A stretch of DNA of 64,000 bases, from contig CP013614.1 in the NCBI GenBank assembly GCA_001465115.1, positions 3,720,001 through 3,784,000 of the forward strand, read 5' to 3'. Of the stretch, positions 25,593-34,717 are shown one piece after another. The notes below the pieces were generated by a model. That model had not been told where the DNA came from. It did no database searches and worked only from the letters and a program-made list of their open reading frames with translations. The translations under genes were made by a program, and so were the position numbers. Every line of letters begins with the position of its first letter. The first letter of the stretch is position 1. The stretch comes from Enterococcus silesiacus. Lineage in GTDB: Bacteria; Bacillota; Bacilli; Lactobacillales; Enterococcaceae.

Positions 25593-28393
25593 ATAAAAGC
25601 GTTTATTTTTTTGACGAGCGTCAACATTTACTTCGAATCGTTAAAGAGAATGAGCTGATAGAAGTCATCCAGGAAAAAGAAATTACATTGAGTAAAAACG
25701 AATTGATGAATGATACGCTAAATGTATCTACCGTATATGACGAAGAGCTGAAACAAGCGGTCTACATGGCTGTGAAAGAAGTAGCACCTTCATATAGTTT
25801 ATATAGAATTATTTTAGATAGTGAAGAGGAAAATCTTTTATCATTTGTAGGTATTAGTTTTGCACCCGACGAGTTAGATTCTTATGTTGTCAAAAATGTT
25901 CAAGTGAAAAACGGCTCAATTAAAAATACGATTCAAAAACTGTTGGCAGAAACAGAATGGCGTTTGGGTAAAATCGATTCAAATTTACCTTCATTAACAG
26001 AAGATTTTAGCTTCCTATCTGTGCGTGATGCATTAAAAAATATTCAAGCACAAGGGTGCGAAATTCTGTTCAAATATAAAATCGATGGTATCGGTATTAC
26101 GGATAAATGGCTGGAAGTCTATCGTGAAATTGGGGAACAAAGTAAACAACGTTTTACCTATGGGGAAAAAGCGTTAAGCATTGTAAAAGAACAAGACCGT
26201 AATCAGGTTTACACAAGTTTAATCGGTCGCGGACGTGGCGAAGATGTGGGCGATGGTGAAGGCAAACGAATCGAATTTACTAATGTAGAGTGGAAAAAAG
26301 CCAATGGCAAGCCTTTGAATAAACCCAAAGGACAAAATTGGCTGGAATTTCCCGAGATGACCAAACAATATGGTATCCCGCTAAAAAATGGTGGGATGCG
26401 AAGACGGGAAAAAGTCATTACATTTGATGAAGAAGAAAGTCCAGAAAAATTGCTACAAAAAACATATGATTCGCTTATTGAATATTCTCGTCCGCTCGTT
26501 CAATTTAAAACTGAGATTTTAGGTGGTGATACGATTGGGAATACCGTAACGATTCATCGACATGATCGAAATTATCATTACCAAACTCGAATTTTCAAGG
26601 TGAAAATCGATCGTTTGACAGGAAAAGTCGAAGCCGGTTTAGGAGATAATATTACGAAGAGTATTTCAAAAGCTACTTCGGATCTCAAAGGAAATGTAGA
26701 TTCATTGGAAGAGAAAAAGATGACCTTTTATGATTCTGAAGAAATTTCCAAATGGCAAGATGATATTATTCGTGGAGCCAAAGGCGGCTCTATAAAGTTA
26801 ATGAATGGGATTGAAACAGGAAAATCAAATAGTCGTGAACCCTATCAACAAGTTTTTATGGATGGGAAATCGTTAGAGAATAGTAAACATTTTTTAATCA
26901 TGAACTCTGATGGCATAGGCTTTGTTAAAGATAAATTTACAAATACGCCTAAAACAGCTTGGACGATTGATGGAAAGTTTAATGCTGACTTTATTCAAGC
27001 TGGTACCTTAGAAGGCGTTACTGTCCAAACAAAGAAAGATAATGATTTTCAAATCAAGTTACAGTCAAATGGAACTATTGCTTTTAGAAATCAAAAAAAG
27101 AATGAAGAAGAAGGCTGGATCGGTGCTGTAATAGATGGGAAAACGAAAGAACCAGTGGGTGTTGCCATTTGCCAAATTCCGGGATATAAGTTTTCAATTG
27201 GTTCAGCGGTTTCTAAAGAAGAAAGAGCACCGAGTGCGGTGTTTGAAATCCCTAAAGAATCAAACGCAAATAAGAAAATATGGCGATTACACGGTCAAGG
27301 AGAAATTAATGGTGACTTAAAAATAACAGGAAATGTAGACATTAAAGGAAGCCTATCAATCAATGGTGTCAAAGTCATTCCTGGAACTGGCAATGGAGGC
27401 AGTGGTGGTACAGGCGGCGGATATCCGTCAGAAGTAACCAGTCAAGAGGATAAATTTGCTTGGGATTTATGGAGCTATTTAACCTCTAATGGATACAGTC
27501 ACGCCGCAGCTGCGGGAATTTTAGGAAACGTCCAACAAGAAACTGGCGGCACCATGAATCCAGATACTGATCAGATCGGCGGTCCTGCATATGGACTAGT
27601 TCAATGGGATGGGTCTAGCTATCCTTTAGTTGGTAGTCCTACATGGGATGGTCGAGAATATGTTAGACGTCTGATTGCAGCTGCAGGTATCAACAATGAC
27701 TATAAATCAACATTAGCACAAGGAAAACTAATCGATTGGTGTATGTACAATGGACAGTGGCTAGGCGCGGTTACTCCAACAGGTGTTGCTGAGTTTAAAA
27801 TAATTTCTGACCCAGCGATAGCAGCCTATGCATTTGAAATGAATTTCGAGCGACCAAAAAATGCTCATCCAGAAGGGCAAGGTTATGCACAAGGATGGTA
27901 TAACAAATTTCACAATTTAAAACCATCAACTGGAACAGGAAAAGCAGGATTGGATCATTTAGAATCATTAGTGGGTCAGTATTGGGGAAATGGTCAATGC
28001 TATGCCGTGCCAGCTGAATATTCTGGTTTCTTAAGTGGCTGTGGATTAGGTGCGCAAACCAGTTATCCATTAAGTCATGTTATAGGCAGCACTGAGGGAG
28101 CAGCTGATATTGGCAGTTCTTATGATTGGGCTGCAGTTGGTTGGAAAGTTATTTATCAGCCGGAGTATAAAGATTTAGTATCTGGCGCAATCATCAACTG
28201 GAAACGCGGCGGAAACATTGGTGGATTTAATGTCGATTATACCTATGGCCACACAGGTGTTATCCGAGGTTTAACAAATGATGGCTTCCAAACCTACGAA
28301 CAAAATATTGGCAAGGGACAAATTATTGAAAGATACGACCGCACATGGGTCGGGTCAAGCGAAATCAGTTCGATCGTCATCCCACCAAAATAA
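25589..28393 (+). CDS. Tail-associated lysin (Tal): endopeptidase-tail, lysozyme-like and CHAP domains
   Basis: A 934-residue baseplate protein. Residues about 1-400 match the prophage endopeptidase tail / gp27-like hub (RIVKENELIEVIQEKEITLS, ATSDLKGNVDSLEEKKMTFY). A beta-rich linker ends in a glycine-rich stretch near 610. Residues about 625-775 are a phage-tail lysozyme-like domain (AAAGILGNVQQETGG, with the candidate catalytic Glu). Residues about 795-934 are a CHAP amidase/peptidase with Cys in GNGQCYAVPA and His in TYGHTGVIR. It would cut host wall at the tail tip, for DNA injection or killing. No other lysin is found in this island. Confidence 0.88.
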   Translation: MNKSVYFFDERQHLLRIVKENELIEVIQEKEITLSKNELMNDTLNVSTVYDEELKQAVYMAVKEVAPSYSLYRIILDSEEENLLSFVGISFAPDELDSYVVKNVQVKNGSIKNTIQKLLAETEWRLGKIDSNLPSLTEDFSFLSVRDALKNIQAQGCEILFKYKIDGIGITDKWLEVYREIGEQSKQRFTYGEKALSIVKEQDRNQVYTSLIGRGRGEDVGDGEGKRIEFTNVEWKKANGKPLNKPKGQNWLEFPEMTKQYGIPLKNGGMRRREKVITFDEEESPEKLLQKTYDSLIEYSRPLVQFKTEILGGDTIGNTVTIHRHDRNYHYQTRIFKVKIDRLTGKVEAGLGDNITKSISKATSDLKGNVDSLEEKKMTFYDSEEISKWQDDIIRGAKGGSIKLMNGIETGKSNSREPYQQVFMDGKSLENSKHFLIMNSDGIGFVKDKFTNTPKTAWTIDGKFNADFIQAGTLEGVTVQTKKDNDFQIKLQSNGTIAFRNQKKNEEEGWIGAVIDGKTKEPVGVAICQIPGYKFSIGSAVSKEERAPSAVFEIPKESNANKKIWRLHGQGEINGDLKITGNVDIKGSLSINGVKVIPGTGNGGSGGTGGGYPSEVTSQEDKFAWDLWSYLTSNGYSHAAAAGILGNVQQETGGTMNPDTDQIGGPAYGLVQWDGSSYPLVGSPTWDGREYVRRLIAAAGINNDYKSTLAQGKLIDWCMYNGQWLGAVTPTGVAEFKIISDPAIAAYAFEMNFERPKNAHPEGQGYAQGWYNKFHNLKPSTGTGKAGLDHLESLVGQYWGNGQCYAVPAEYSGFLSGCGLGAQTSYPLSHVIGSTEGAADIGSSYDWAAVGWKVIYQPEYKDLVSGAIINWKRGGNIGGFNVDYTYGHTGVIRGLTNDGFQTYEQNIGKGQIIERYDRTWVGSSEISSIVIPPK

Positions 28394-28418
28394 GCAATTT
28401 TTAGAAAGGAGTGAGCAA

Positions 28419-29294
28419 ATGTCAATTATATATCCAATTTTTTTATCGATCACACAACCAAACGACAATATTCCATCAATCATGATTCGCCAATTTGACG
28501 AAGGAACTCAAGTCTTGGATGTGACGATCACGGAACACGGTAAACCAAAAGACATTTCAAATTTAACCCCATTTTTCTGCGTCAAACAAGGACACCATGC
28601 CGGACTTGGTTTGTCTGAGCAAAAAGTCACGAAAATCATTGATGCAAAAAAAGGTAAACTACAATACACATTAACTAATTATGATATGCAAAATACAGGA
28701 GAAAATACAGCGTATTTCAGCTTTAGGGAACTTCAAAAAGACCTAAGTTGGCGTCAACAATTTTCCACACGAGATTTTGCTTACCACGTTAAAGAAAGTA
28801 TTTACGAAGAGGGAATCAAAGATAGTAACTATATTTGGACGTTTGAAGAAATCTTACGCTATTTTACTGAATGGGTAAAAACGTGTCGGGAGATTTATGA
28901 TGACTGGTATTTAGTGGCACAAGAAGAACTAAAGCGGATCATTGCAGAGTTTCAAGGATGGGTCACAACAAATCAAGAACGATATGATCAATGGACTACA
29001 GTTCAAAGAGCAGAATTTGATAAATGGTTTGCGACAATCAAAGAAATATTAGATGAAAATGTTGCTGGTAATCTTTTGAATCTAATTGAAGAATTAAAGC
29101 AGGCACATTTTACTTTGAAAAGTGGAGAAATAGGCATTCTTAGAACAATTAGAGACGATAAATTCAGCTTGAATCATAGCGTAGTTAAAAGCGGAACAGT
29201 TACTCATCAAAAAGAAGCTGCAGCTTTAGTTGTAGCTGAAATCGATAGTGAAAAGCAAAATACTTTCTTTCTAAGAAAGGTAGGTTCAGTTTGA
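28419..29294 (+). CDS. Baseplate upper protein BppU
   Basis: A 291-residue protein whose N-terminal about 140 residues match the BppU N-terminal domain (DITEHGKPKDISNLTPFFCV-like region, LQYTLTNYDMQNTGENTAYF). A coiled coil follows (about 165-225; CREIYDDWYLVAQEELKRI), then a short tail ending RKVGSV. The frame is open 47 codons upstream inside the lysin gene, but AAAGGAG fixes the ATG at 28419. BppU links receptor-binding proteins to the tail tip. Its stop overlaps the next start. Confidence 0.82.
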   Translation: MSIIYPIFLSITQPNDNIPSIMIRQFDEGTQVLDVTITEHGKPKDISNLTPFFCVKQGHHAGLGLSEQKVTKIIDAKKGKLQYTLTNYDMQNTGENTAYFSFRELQKDLSWRQQFSTRDFAYHVKESIYEEGIKDSNYIWTFEEILRYFTEWVKTCREIYDDWYLVAQEELKRIIAEFQGWVTTNQERYDQWTTVQRAEFDKWFATIKEILDENVAGNLLNLIEELKQAHFTLKSGEIGILRTIRDDKFSLNHSVVKSGTVTHQKEAAALVVAEIDSEKQNTFFLRKVGSV

Positions 29295-29524
29295 TGGCAC
29301 ATGAAGTTGAAATCAAAAAAATAATGGAAACAGATGAATCCGGTGTGCAACGTCAAGTTTTCCCTGAAACCCATGTTAGCGCGGTTCTTGGATTAGATAA
29401 AATTGAAACGATAGGAACAGGTGTAACGTCGATCAATGGTAAAACTGGAGACATCACCTTAACAGCAAAAGATTTAGATGTTGAAGGAACAGGAATAACA
29501 ATAGAGAAGGTGGGAACGGTATGA
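29294..29524 (+). CDS. Small baseplate protein with YPKTHVSAV-type motif (1)
   Basis: A 76-residue protein with the motif VFPETHVSAVLGLDKI near residue 22 and the C-terminus ITIEKVGTV. The same N-terminal motif and KVGxV end recur in the next genes, so these three form a family of baseplate or fibre adapters. The function is inferred from position after BppU. It overlaps both neighbours (TGATG, ATGA). Confidence 0.6.
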   Translation: MAHEVEIKKIMETDESGVQRQVFPETHVSAVLGLDKIETIGTGVTSINGKTGDITLTAKDLDVEGTGITIEKVGTV

Positions 29525-29841
29525 CAGATATTGTTGAATTAAAAAATGATGGCGTTGTTGTTTATCCTAAAACGCACGTCAGCGCAGTTGAAGGAATGAC
29601 AACGATCAAAGGTGAAAAAGGAGATACAGGTCCTGCAGGTCCAAAAGGAGCAACGGGGGCACCAGGACCTCAAGGCTTAAAAGGTGCTACTGGTGCTACG
29701 GGACCACAAGGACCAGCGGGCGTAAATGCAACAACGACAACTACGGCAACGCAAACAGTCAACGGACTGATGAGTGCAGTAGACAAGAAAAAATTAGATA
29801 CATTACCAACAATAACGTTTAGTAAGGTGGGAGCAGTATAA
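29521..29841 (+). CDS. Collagen-like baseplate/fibre protein
   Basis: A 106-residue protein: an adapter start with VYPKTHVSAVEGMTTI, then about 11 Gly-X-Y triplets (GEKGDTGPAGPKGATGAPG and onward, residues 37-70), a threonine-rich stretch, and the end LPTITFSKVGAV. Collagen-like stalks are common in phage tail fibres and trimerise. It overlaps the preceding gene by ATGA and the next by TAATG. Confidence 0.7.
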   Translation: MTDIVELKNDGVVVYPKTHVSAVEGMTTIKGEKGDTGPAGPKGATGAPGPQGLKGATGATGPQGPAGVNATTTTTATQTVNGLMSAVDKKKLDTLPTITFSKVGAV

Positions 29842-30347
29842 TGGCAGATATCGTACAATTAGAAGAAAAAGGGAACTTGCTTTATCCGAAGACACACAGC
29901 TCAGCAGTCGATGGTTTTACAGATGAACTAAATGCGTTATCAAAAAATTTGACTGAAAATCTAACAAAGAAATTACAACCAGTAGCTTCTGAACAAGCAC
30001 TTTGGTCAGGTTCATGGTATGGAGGGGCAGGTCAAACAACGATTCCTAGTAAACCTTTGTCAAAATGTTCGAATGGTTGGATCTTACAATGGGAAGTATA
30101 TTCAGAAACTGGAAATCCAAGTGGAACTGCTTTTCAATTTTCCTATGTACCGAAACAATTTGTAAAATATCATTCTGGAAAAGGAATGGTTTTTCCAGTT
30201 TGTGCTTATAATGGATCAAATCCTCAAGTTAAGTATTTATATATTGATGATGTTAAATTATCAGGAAATGCTAATAATTCTCCAGATAAAGATACAACAG
30301 GTAAAGGGAACAAGATGTATGTACTAACGAAAGTTTATGAGTATTAA
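29841..30347 (+). CDS. Candidate receptor-binding/tail-tip protein
   Basis: A 168-residue protein: adapter start LLYPKTHSSAVDGFTDEL, a short helix, then a beta-rich C-terminal domain of about 110 residues starting near ALWSGSWYGGAGQ and ending MYVLTKVYEY. Last position in the tail module and the modular layout suggest the host-recognition head. No enzymatic motif is seen. It is followed by a terminator, closing the island. Confidence 0.62.
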   Translation: MADIVQLEEKGNLLYPKTHSSAVDGFTDELNALSKNLTENLTKKLQPVASEQALWSGSWYGGAGQTTIPSKPLSKCSNGWILQWEVYSETGNPSGTAFQFSYVPKQFVKYHSGKGMVFPVCAYNGSNPQVKYLYIDDVKLSGNANNSPDKDTTGKGNKMYVLTKVYEY

Positions 30348-30368
30348 AAAAAGGAAGAGTAATATTTT

Positions 30369-30414
30369 TAGATTGTAGATATTGTCTCAAAAGACTTTAT
30401 CTACAGTCTTTTTA
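30369..30414 (+). terminator. Terminator closing the tail island
   Basis: GATTGTAGATA (30371) pairs with TATCTACAGTC (30398), then a T-run. Confidence 0.85.
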
Positions 30415-30504
30415 ATGTTGTAACTATATGTGTGAAGTTGTTGGGAAAATTTCTTTCCTCAAATATTGATAAAAGAGAACTAGTCTACATTAGAATGAAA
30501 TATT

Positions 30505-30556
30505 AACTATTGTCTTTCCATAGTTCTTATCGTAATATAGTTAGGAACCGAACTAT
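30505..30556 (+). promoter_or_regulatory. marR promoter with paired inverted repeats
   Basis: Promoter TTGTCT (30510-30515), 17 bases, TAATAT (30533-30538). Inverted repeats AACTAT-N9-ATAGTT (30505-30525) and ATAGTT-N8-AACTAT (30537-30556) flank and overlap both hexamers. This layout fits MarR autorepression of the marR-exporter operon. Confidence 0.72.
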
Positions 30557-30574
30557 TTAACAAGGAGGTAAATC

Positions 30575-31039
30575 ATGGACAGAAAAATCGGTCTAAAAAT
30601 CAGAATTTTAGCTAACGAACTCAATCGAAAAGCAGCAGAAATTTTAAAAGAAGACGGTGGTGAAACCTCTTCAAGCATCCAAATGCGTATTTTAAACTTC
30701 ATTCACCGCCGTAATAGTCAACAAGTACCAGTCTATCAAAAAGATATCGAACAAGAATTCGATATTCGGCGGTCCACTGCGACAGGTGTCTTACAAACAA
30801 TGGAGAAACGCTTATTTATCGAAAGACGATGTTTCGAGAAAGATAATCGGTACAAAACGATTATTTTAACTGATTTAGGCGAACAGAAAGTCAAAGAAAA
30901 CATTGTGAAGTTACATAAATTCGATGAGTTACTCGTTCGGGGAATTCCAGAAGAAGAACTAGTAATCTTTTTTAAATTATTGGGAAAACTATCTGAAAAC
31001 AGCAAAAAAATAAATAAGGAAGGTGAACTAGTTACATGA
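30575..31039 (+). CDS. MarR-family regulator of the ABC exporter
   Basis: A 154-residue MarR-type winged-helix protein. The recognition region is VYQKDIEQEFDIRRSTATGVLQTMEKRLFIER (about residues 52-83, given in two parts in the family), and the wing is CFEKDNRYKTIILTDLG. It overlaps the exporter gene by ATGA, so it is cotranscribed, and inverted repeats cover its promoter. It probably senses the exporter substrate and derepresses its own operon. Confidence 0.88.
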   Translation: MDRKIGLKIRILANELNRKAAEILKEDGGETSSSIQMRILNFIHRRNSQQVPVYQKDIEQEFDIRRSTATGVLQTMEKRLFIERRCFEKDNRYKTIILTDLGEQKVKENIVKLHKFDELLVRGIPEEELVIFFKLLGKLSENSKKINKEGELVT

Positions 31040-32772
31040 TAAAAAAACTGATCGCCAACATAGGTGTCTATAAAAAAGAAAGTATCATTACACCGCTTTA
31101 TGTAACAGGAGAAGTCATTCTAGATATCATTATTCCTCTAGTGATGGCAATGATGATTGATAATGGCATCGAAAAGGGAAATACAAATGCTATTTTAATG
31201 TATGGAGCGATTTTATTTGTGTGTGCAATCATTGCGTTATTTTTTGGTGCGATGTCAGGTCGTTATGCCGCAGTTGCTTCAGCTGGGTTTGCCAAGAATT
31301 TACGAGATCAATTATTTGTTCGCATCCAAGGTTTCTCTTTTTCTAACATTGATCGCTTTTCCACATCAAGCTTAATTACACGGATGACAACAGATGTGAC
31401 CAATGTTCAAAATGCTTACCAAATGATTATTCGGCTTTTAGTCCGGAGTCCATTGATCATGATTTTTTCATTAGCCATGGCTTATAGTATCAATAAGGAT
31501 CTGTCCTTGATTTATTTAGGGGTTGTACCGTTTTTGATGATTGGTTTAGCGCTAGTTATTTATTTTGCTCATCCTAATTTTAACAAAGTTTTTCGTATTT
31601 ATGATAAATTAAATAACGTTGTTCAAGAAAATTTACAAGGGATTCGTGTCGTTAAATCTTATGTAAGAGAAGAACATGAAGACGAAAAATTCAAAACAGT
31701 TTCTAAAGATATCTACAAAACATTCTCAAAAGCACAAAGTATTGTTGCTTTTAATAATCCCATTTTACAGTTTGCAGTCTACACCTGTATGTTGCTGATT
31801 TCATGGTTAGGGGCAAAATTTGTAGTAGGGAGCACGTTGACTACTGGGGAATTGGTCAGTATGTTTACGTATACAATGCAAATTTTAATGAGTTTAAATA
31901 TGTTATCAATGGTTTTTGTCATCGTACTGATTGCACGGACTTCTGCTGAGCGAATCACTGAGGTGTTATCAGAAGAAAGTGATTTAAAAAACAATGCAGA
32001 TCCTCTTTATGAAATTCCAGATGGTTCTGTTCGCTTTAATGATGTTTGTTTTAGCTATGCGAATGATCTTGAAAAATTGGCGTTGATGCATGCAAATATG
32101 GAAATAAAATCAGGTGAAGTGATCGGGATCGTTGGTGGAACCGGTAGTTCTAAATCAACATTCGTTCAGTTGATTCCAAGATTATACGATGTAACGCAAG
32201 GCTCGGTCGAAGTTGGCGGACATGATGTGCGGAATTATGATTTGAAATCTTTGCGGGATCAAGTCAGTATGGTTTTACAAAACAATGTATTGTTTACAGG
32301 AACAATCAAAGAAAATCTGCGCTGGGGAAACGAAGAGGCCACAGACGAAGACTTGATCAGAGCTTGTAAAATTGCTCAGGCAGATAGTTTTATCGAAGAA
32401 TTTCCTGATAAATATGATACGATGCTTTCCCAAGGTGGAAACAATGTATCGGGTGGACAAAAACAGCGTTTATGTATAGCACGTGCATTATTGAAAAAAC
32501 CAAAAATTTTGATTTTAGATGATTCGACAAGTGCCGTAGATACAAAAACAGATCGTTTGATCAGGGAAGGAATGCGACAAGAAATACCTGGAACGACAAC
32601 GTTTATTATCGGCCAGCGTGTGTCTTCTATTGAAGATTCTGATCGCATTATTGTCATGGATAAAGGCTTGATCAATGCTATTGGAACCCATGATGAATTA
32701 TTAGCTAGTAATCAGATTTATCAAGAAGTCTACGAGTCTCAAAAGAAAGGATTTGGTGAAGAGAATGCGTGA
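31036..32772 (+). CDS. Heterodimeric ABC exporter subunit, degenerate site
   Basis: A 578-residue half-transporter with an exporter membrane domain and an ATPase domain. Walker A reads GGTGSSKST near residue 371, with Ser replacing the usual Gly before Lys. The signature is VSGGQKQRL. Walker B is ILILDDSTSA with Asp in place of catalytic Glu, and the switch is Gln (IIGQRVSS). All are marks of the degenerate half of LmrCD/BmrCD/EfrCD-like exporters. It is coupled to marR upstream and overlaps the partner gene downstream. Confidence 0.93.
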   Translation: MIKKLIANIGVYKKESIITPLYVTGEVILDIIIPLVMAMMIDNGIEKGNTNAILMYGAILFVCAIIALFFGAMSGRYAAVASAGFAKNLRDQLFVRIQGFSFSNIDRFSTSSLITRMTTDVTNVQNAYQMIIRLLVRSPLIMIFSLAMAYSINKDLSLIYLGVVPFLMIGLALVIYFAHPNFNKVFRIYDKLNNVVQENLQGIRVVKSYVREEHEDEKFKTVSKDIYKTFSKAQSIVAFNNPILQFAVYTCMLLISWLGAKFVVGSTLTTGELVSMFTYTMQILMSLNMLSMVFVIVLIARTSAERITEVLSEESDLKNNADPLYEIPDGSVRFNDVCFSYANDLEKLALMHANMEIKSGEVIGIVGGTGSSKSTFVQLIPRLYDVTQGSVEVGGHDVRNYDLKSLRDQVSMVLQNNVLFTGTIKENLRWGNEEATDEDLIRACKIAQADSFIEEFPDKYDTMLSQGGNNVSGGQKQRLCIARALLKKPKILILDDSTSAVDTKTDRLIREGMRQEIPGTTTFIIGQRVSSIEDSDRIIVMDKGLINAIGTHDELLASNQIYQEVYESQKKGFGEENA

Positions 32773-34654
32773 TGAACAAACAAAAGGGATTCGCAAAAGT
32801 CAAGATCCTTTGAAAACCTTAAAGCGGCTGTTTTCATATATGGTTAAAAAATATAAGTTTCGTCTCGTATTAGTAATGATTCTCATTTTACTAAGTACCT
32901 TTGCCAATGTTCGAGGCTCTTTATTCTTACAAGTAGTGATCGATGATTATATTACGCCGCTACTTGGACAAAGCAATCCTAACTTTTCTGGACTATTAAA
33001 GGCAATTACAACGATGGCACTAATTTATGGTGTTGGGATTATTTCAAATTTAGGCTTTAATCTAATCATGGTTCGTATTAGTGAAGGAACACAAAAAACG
33101 ATTCGAGATGAAATGTTTACCCATCTTGAGACACTGCCAATCCGTTATTTCGATTCAAATTCTGACGGAGATATCATGAGTCATTTTACCAATGATACGG
33201 ATACTTTAAGACAGATGATTTCTCAAAGTATTCCTAATCTGATTGCAGCTGTGGTCAGTTTTGTCAGCGTGTTTATTGCCATGTTTACCATCAGTGTACC
33301 ATTGACTTTAGTGGTGATCGTCTCGGTTGCCATAATGATTGTGACGATTCGGATGATCGCTGGGCGCAGTAGCCGTTATTTTGGCAAGCAGCAACGGGAT
33401 TTAGGCAGCGTAAACGGCTATATCGAAGAAATAATGCATGGTCAAAAAGTGGTGAAAATATTTAATCATGAACCGCAAACAATCAAACAGTTTAAAGGCA
33501 TCAATGAAGAATTACGCCAAAGCGCTACTCAAGCGAATAAATATGCGAATAGCTTAATGCCGATCATGATGAATTTACTAAACATTCAATATGTACTCTT
33601 GGCAGTAGTTGGAGGTATTTTTTCTGTATATGGTGTCTCTGGTCTGACCATTGGGATGATTGCTTCTTTTCTTCAATTAAGTCGTTCTTTGAATATGCCA
33701 ATTAGCCAAGTGTCGCAACAAATCAACTTTGTGATTATGGCGTTAGCAGGAGCAGATCGGATCTTTAATTTGATTGATGAAAAATCAGAAATTGATGATG
33801 GTTATGTGACGTTGGTCAATGTAAATCGTGAGTCAGGAAATCTTGTTGAAAGTGAAGCGCGGACTGGGATTTGGGCATGGAAACACCCACATGCAGATGG
33901 TACGGTTACGTATACGGAGCTAACAGGGGATGTGCGTTTTGAAGATGTGTCTTTTGGCTATACAGATAACCATCGAGTATTAAAAGATATTAATCTATAT
34001 GCTGAACCAGGTCAAAAAGTCGCATTTGTAGGGGCGACAGGAGCTGGTAAAACGACGATTACAAACTTGATCAATCGATTCTACGATATTCAAGAAGGAA
34101 AAATCCGTTATGATGGAATCAATGTGAAAAAAATCAAAAAGAATTCGTTAAGAAGGTCCTTAGGGATTGTTTTACAAGACACGCATTTATTCACAGGGAC
34201 GATTCGCGAAAATATCCGCTATGGGAAGCTAGATGCATCGGATGATGATGTGATTCAAGCCGCTCAACTCGCTAATGCGGAAGATTTTATTAATAATTTA
34301 CCTAATAAATATGATACTGTGATTACTGGTGATGGAGAAGGCTTGTCACAGGGGCAACGTCAATTATTATCCATTGCTCGAGCTGCGATTGCTGATCCAC
34401 CAGTAATGATTTTAGATGAAGCGACATCAAGTATTGATACCAGAACTGAAAAACATGTACAAGCTGGAATGGATCGTTTGATGAAAGGCAGAACGGTATT
34501 TGTTATTGCACATCGCTTGTCGACGATTCAAAATTCAGATGCAATCATGGTAATGGATCATGGCCAAATCATCGAACGAGGCAGTCATGAAGACTTACTT
34601 GAAGAAAAAGGAATTTATCATCAACTATACACAGGAAAAGTAGAACTATCATAA
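32765..34654 (+). CDS. Heterodimeric ABC exporter subunit, consensus site
   Basis: About 629 residues: membrane domain, then an insertion of about 40 residues between membrane and ATPase domains (includes TGIWAWKHPHADGTVTYTEL). The ATPase domain has Walker A GATGAGKTT, signature LSQGQRQLLS, Walker B VMILDEATSS with the catalytic Glu, and IAHRLST. The insertion also occurs in some Gram-positive exporter subunits and is not explained by catalysis. TTG 32753 and GTG 32756 are alternative starts; the ATG at 32765 is chosen because it begins the charged N-terminal helix of the family. It ends the operon. Confidence 0.9.
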   Translation: MRDEQTKGIRKSQDPLKTLKRLFSYMVKKYKFRLVLVMILILLSTFANVRGSLFLQVVIDDYITPLLGQSNPNFSGLLKAITTMALIYGVGIISNLGFNLIMVRISEGTQKTIRDEMFTHLETLPIRYFDSNSDGDIMSHFTNDTDTLRQMISQSIPNLIAAVVSFVSVFIAMFTISVPLTLVVIVSVAIMIVTIRMIAGRSSRYFGKQQRDLGSVNGYIEEIMHGQKVVKIFNHEPQTIKQFKGINEELRQSATQANKYANSLMPIMMNLLNIQYVLLAVVGGIFSVYGVSGLTIGMIASFLQLSRSLNMPISQVSQQINFVIMALAGADRIFNLIDEKSEIDDGYVTLVNVNRESGNLVESEARTGIWAWKHPHADGTVTYTELTGDVRFEDVSFGYTDNHRVLKDINLYAEPGQKVAFVGATGAGKTTITNLINRFYDIQEGKIRYDGINVKKIKKNSLRRSLGIVLQDTHLFTGTIRENIRYGKLDASDDDVIQAAQLANAEDFINNLPNKYDTVITGDGEGLSQGQRQLLSIARAAIADPPVMILDEATSSIDTRTEKHVQAGMDRLMKGRTVFVIAHRLSTIQNSDAIMVMDHGQIIERGSHEDLLEEKGIYHQLYTGKVELS

Positions 34655-34661
34655 GAACAAT

Positions 34662-34697
34662 AAAAAAACACCGATCAGCTAGTGATCGGTGTTTTTC
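34662..34697. terminator. Bidirectional terminator, exporter operon and tRNA-Arg
   Basis: ACACCGATCA (34668) pairs with TGATCGGTGT (34683), with A-run and T-run flanks. It serves the plus-strand exporter and the minus-strand tRNA. Confidence 0.9.
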
Positions 34698-34717
34698 GAT
34701 ATAAACGTTTAAAATAA

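Noticed and set aside
27795..28070. Minus-strand 91-codon frame inside the tail lysin gene
   Set aside because: It is fully covered by the well-supported lysozyme/CHAP region and lacks a ribosome site.
20746..30414. Complete prophage
   Set aside because: No integrase, immunity, replication, packaging, head or lysis genes were found; only tail functions are present.
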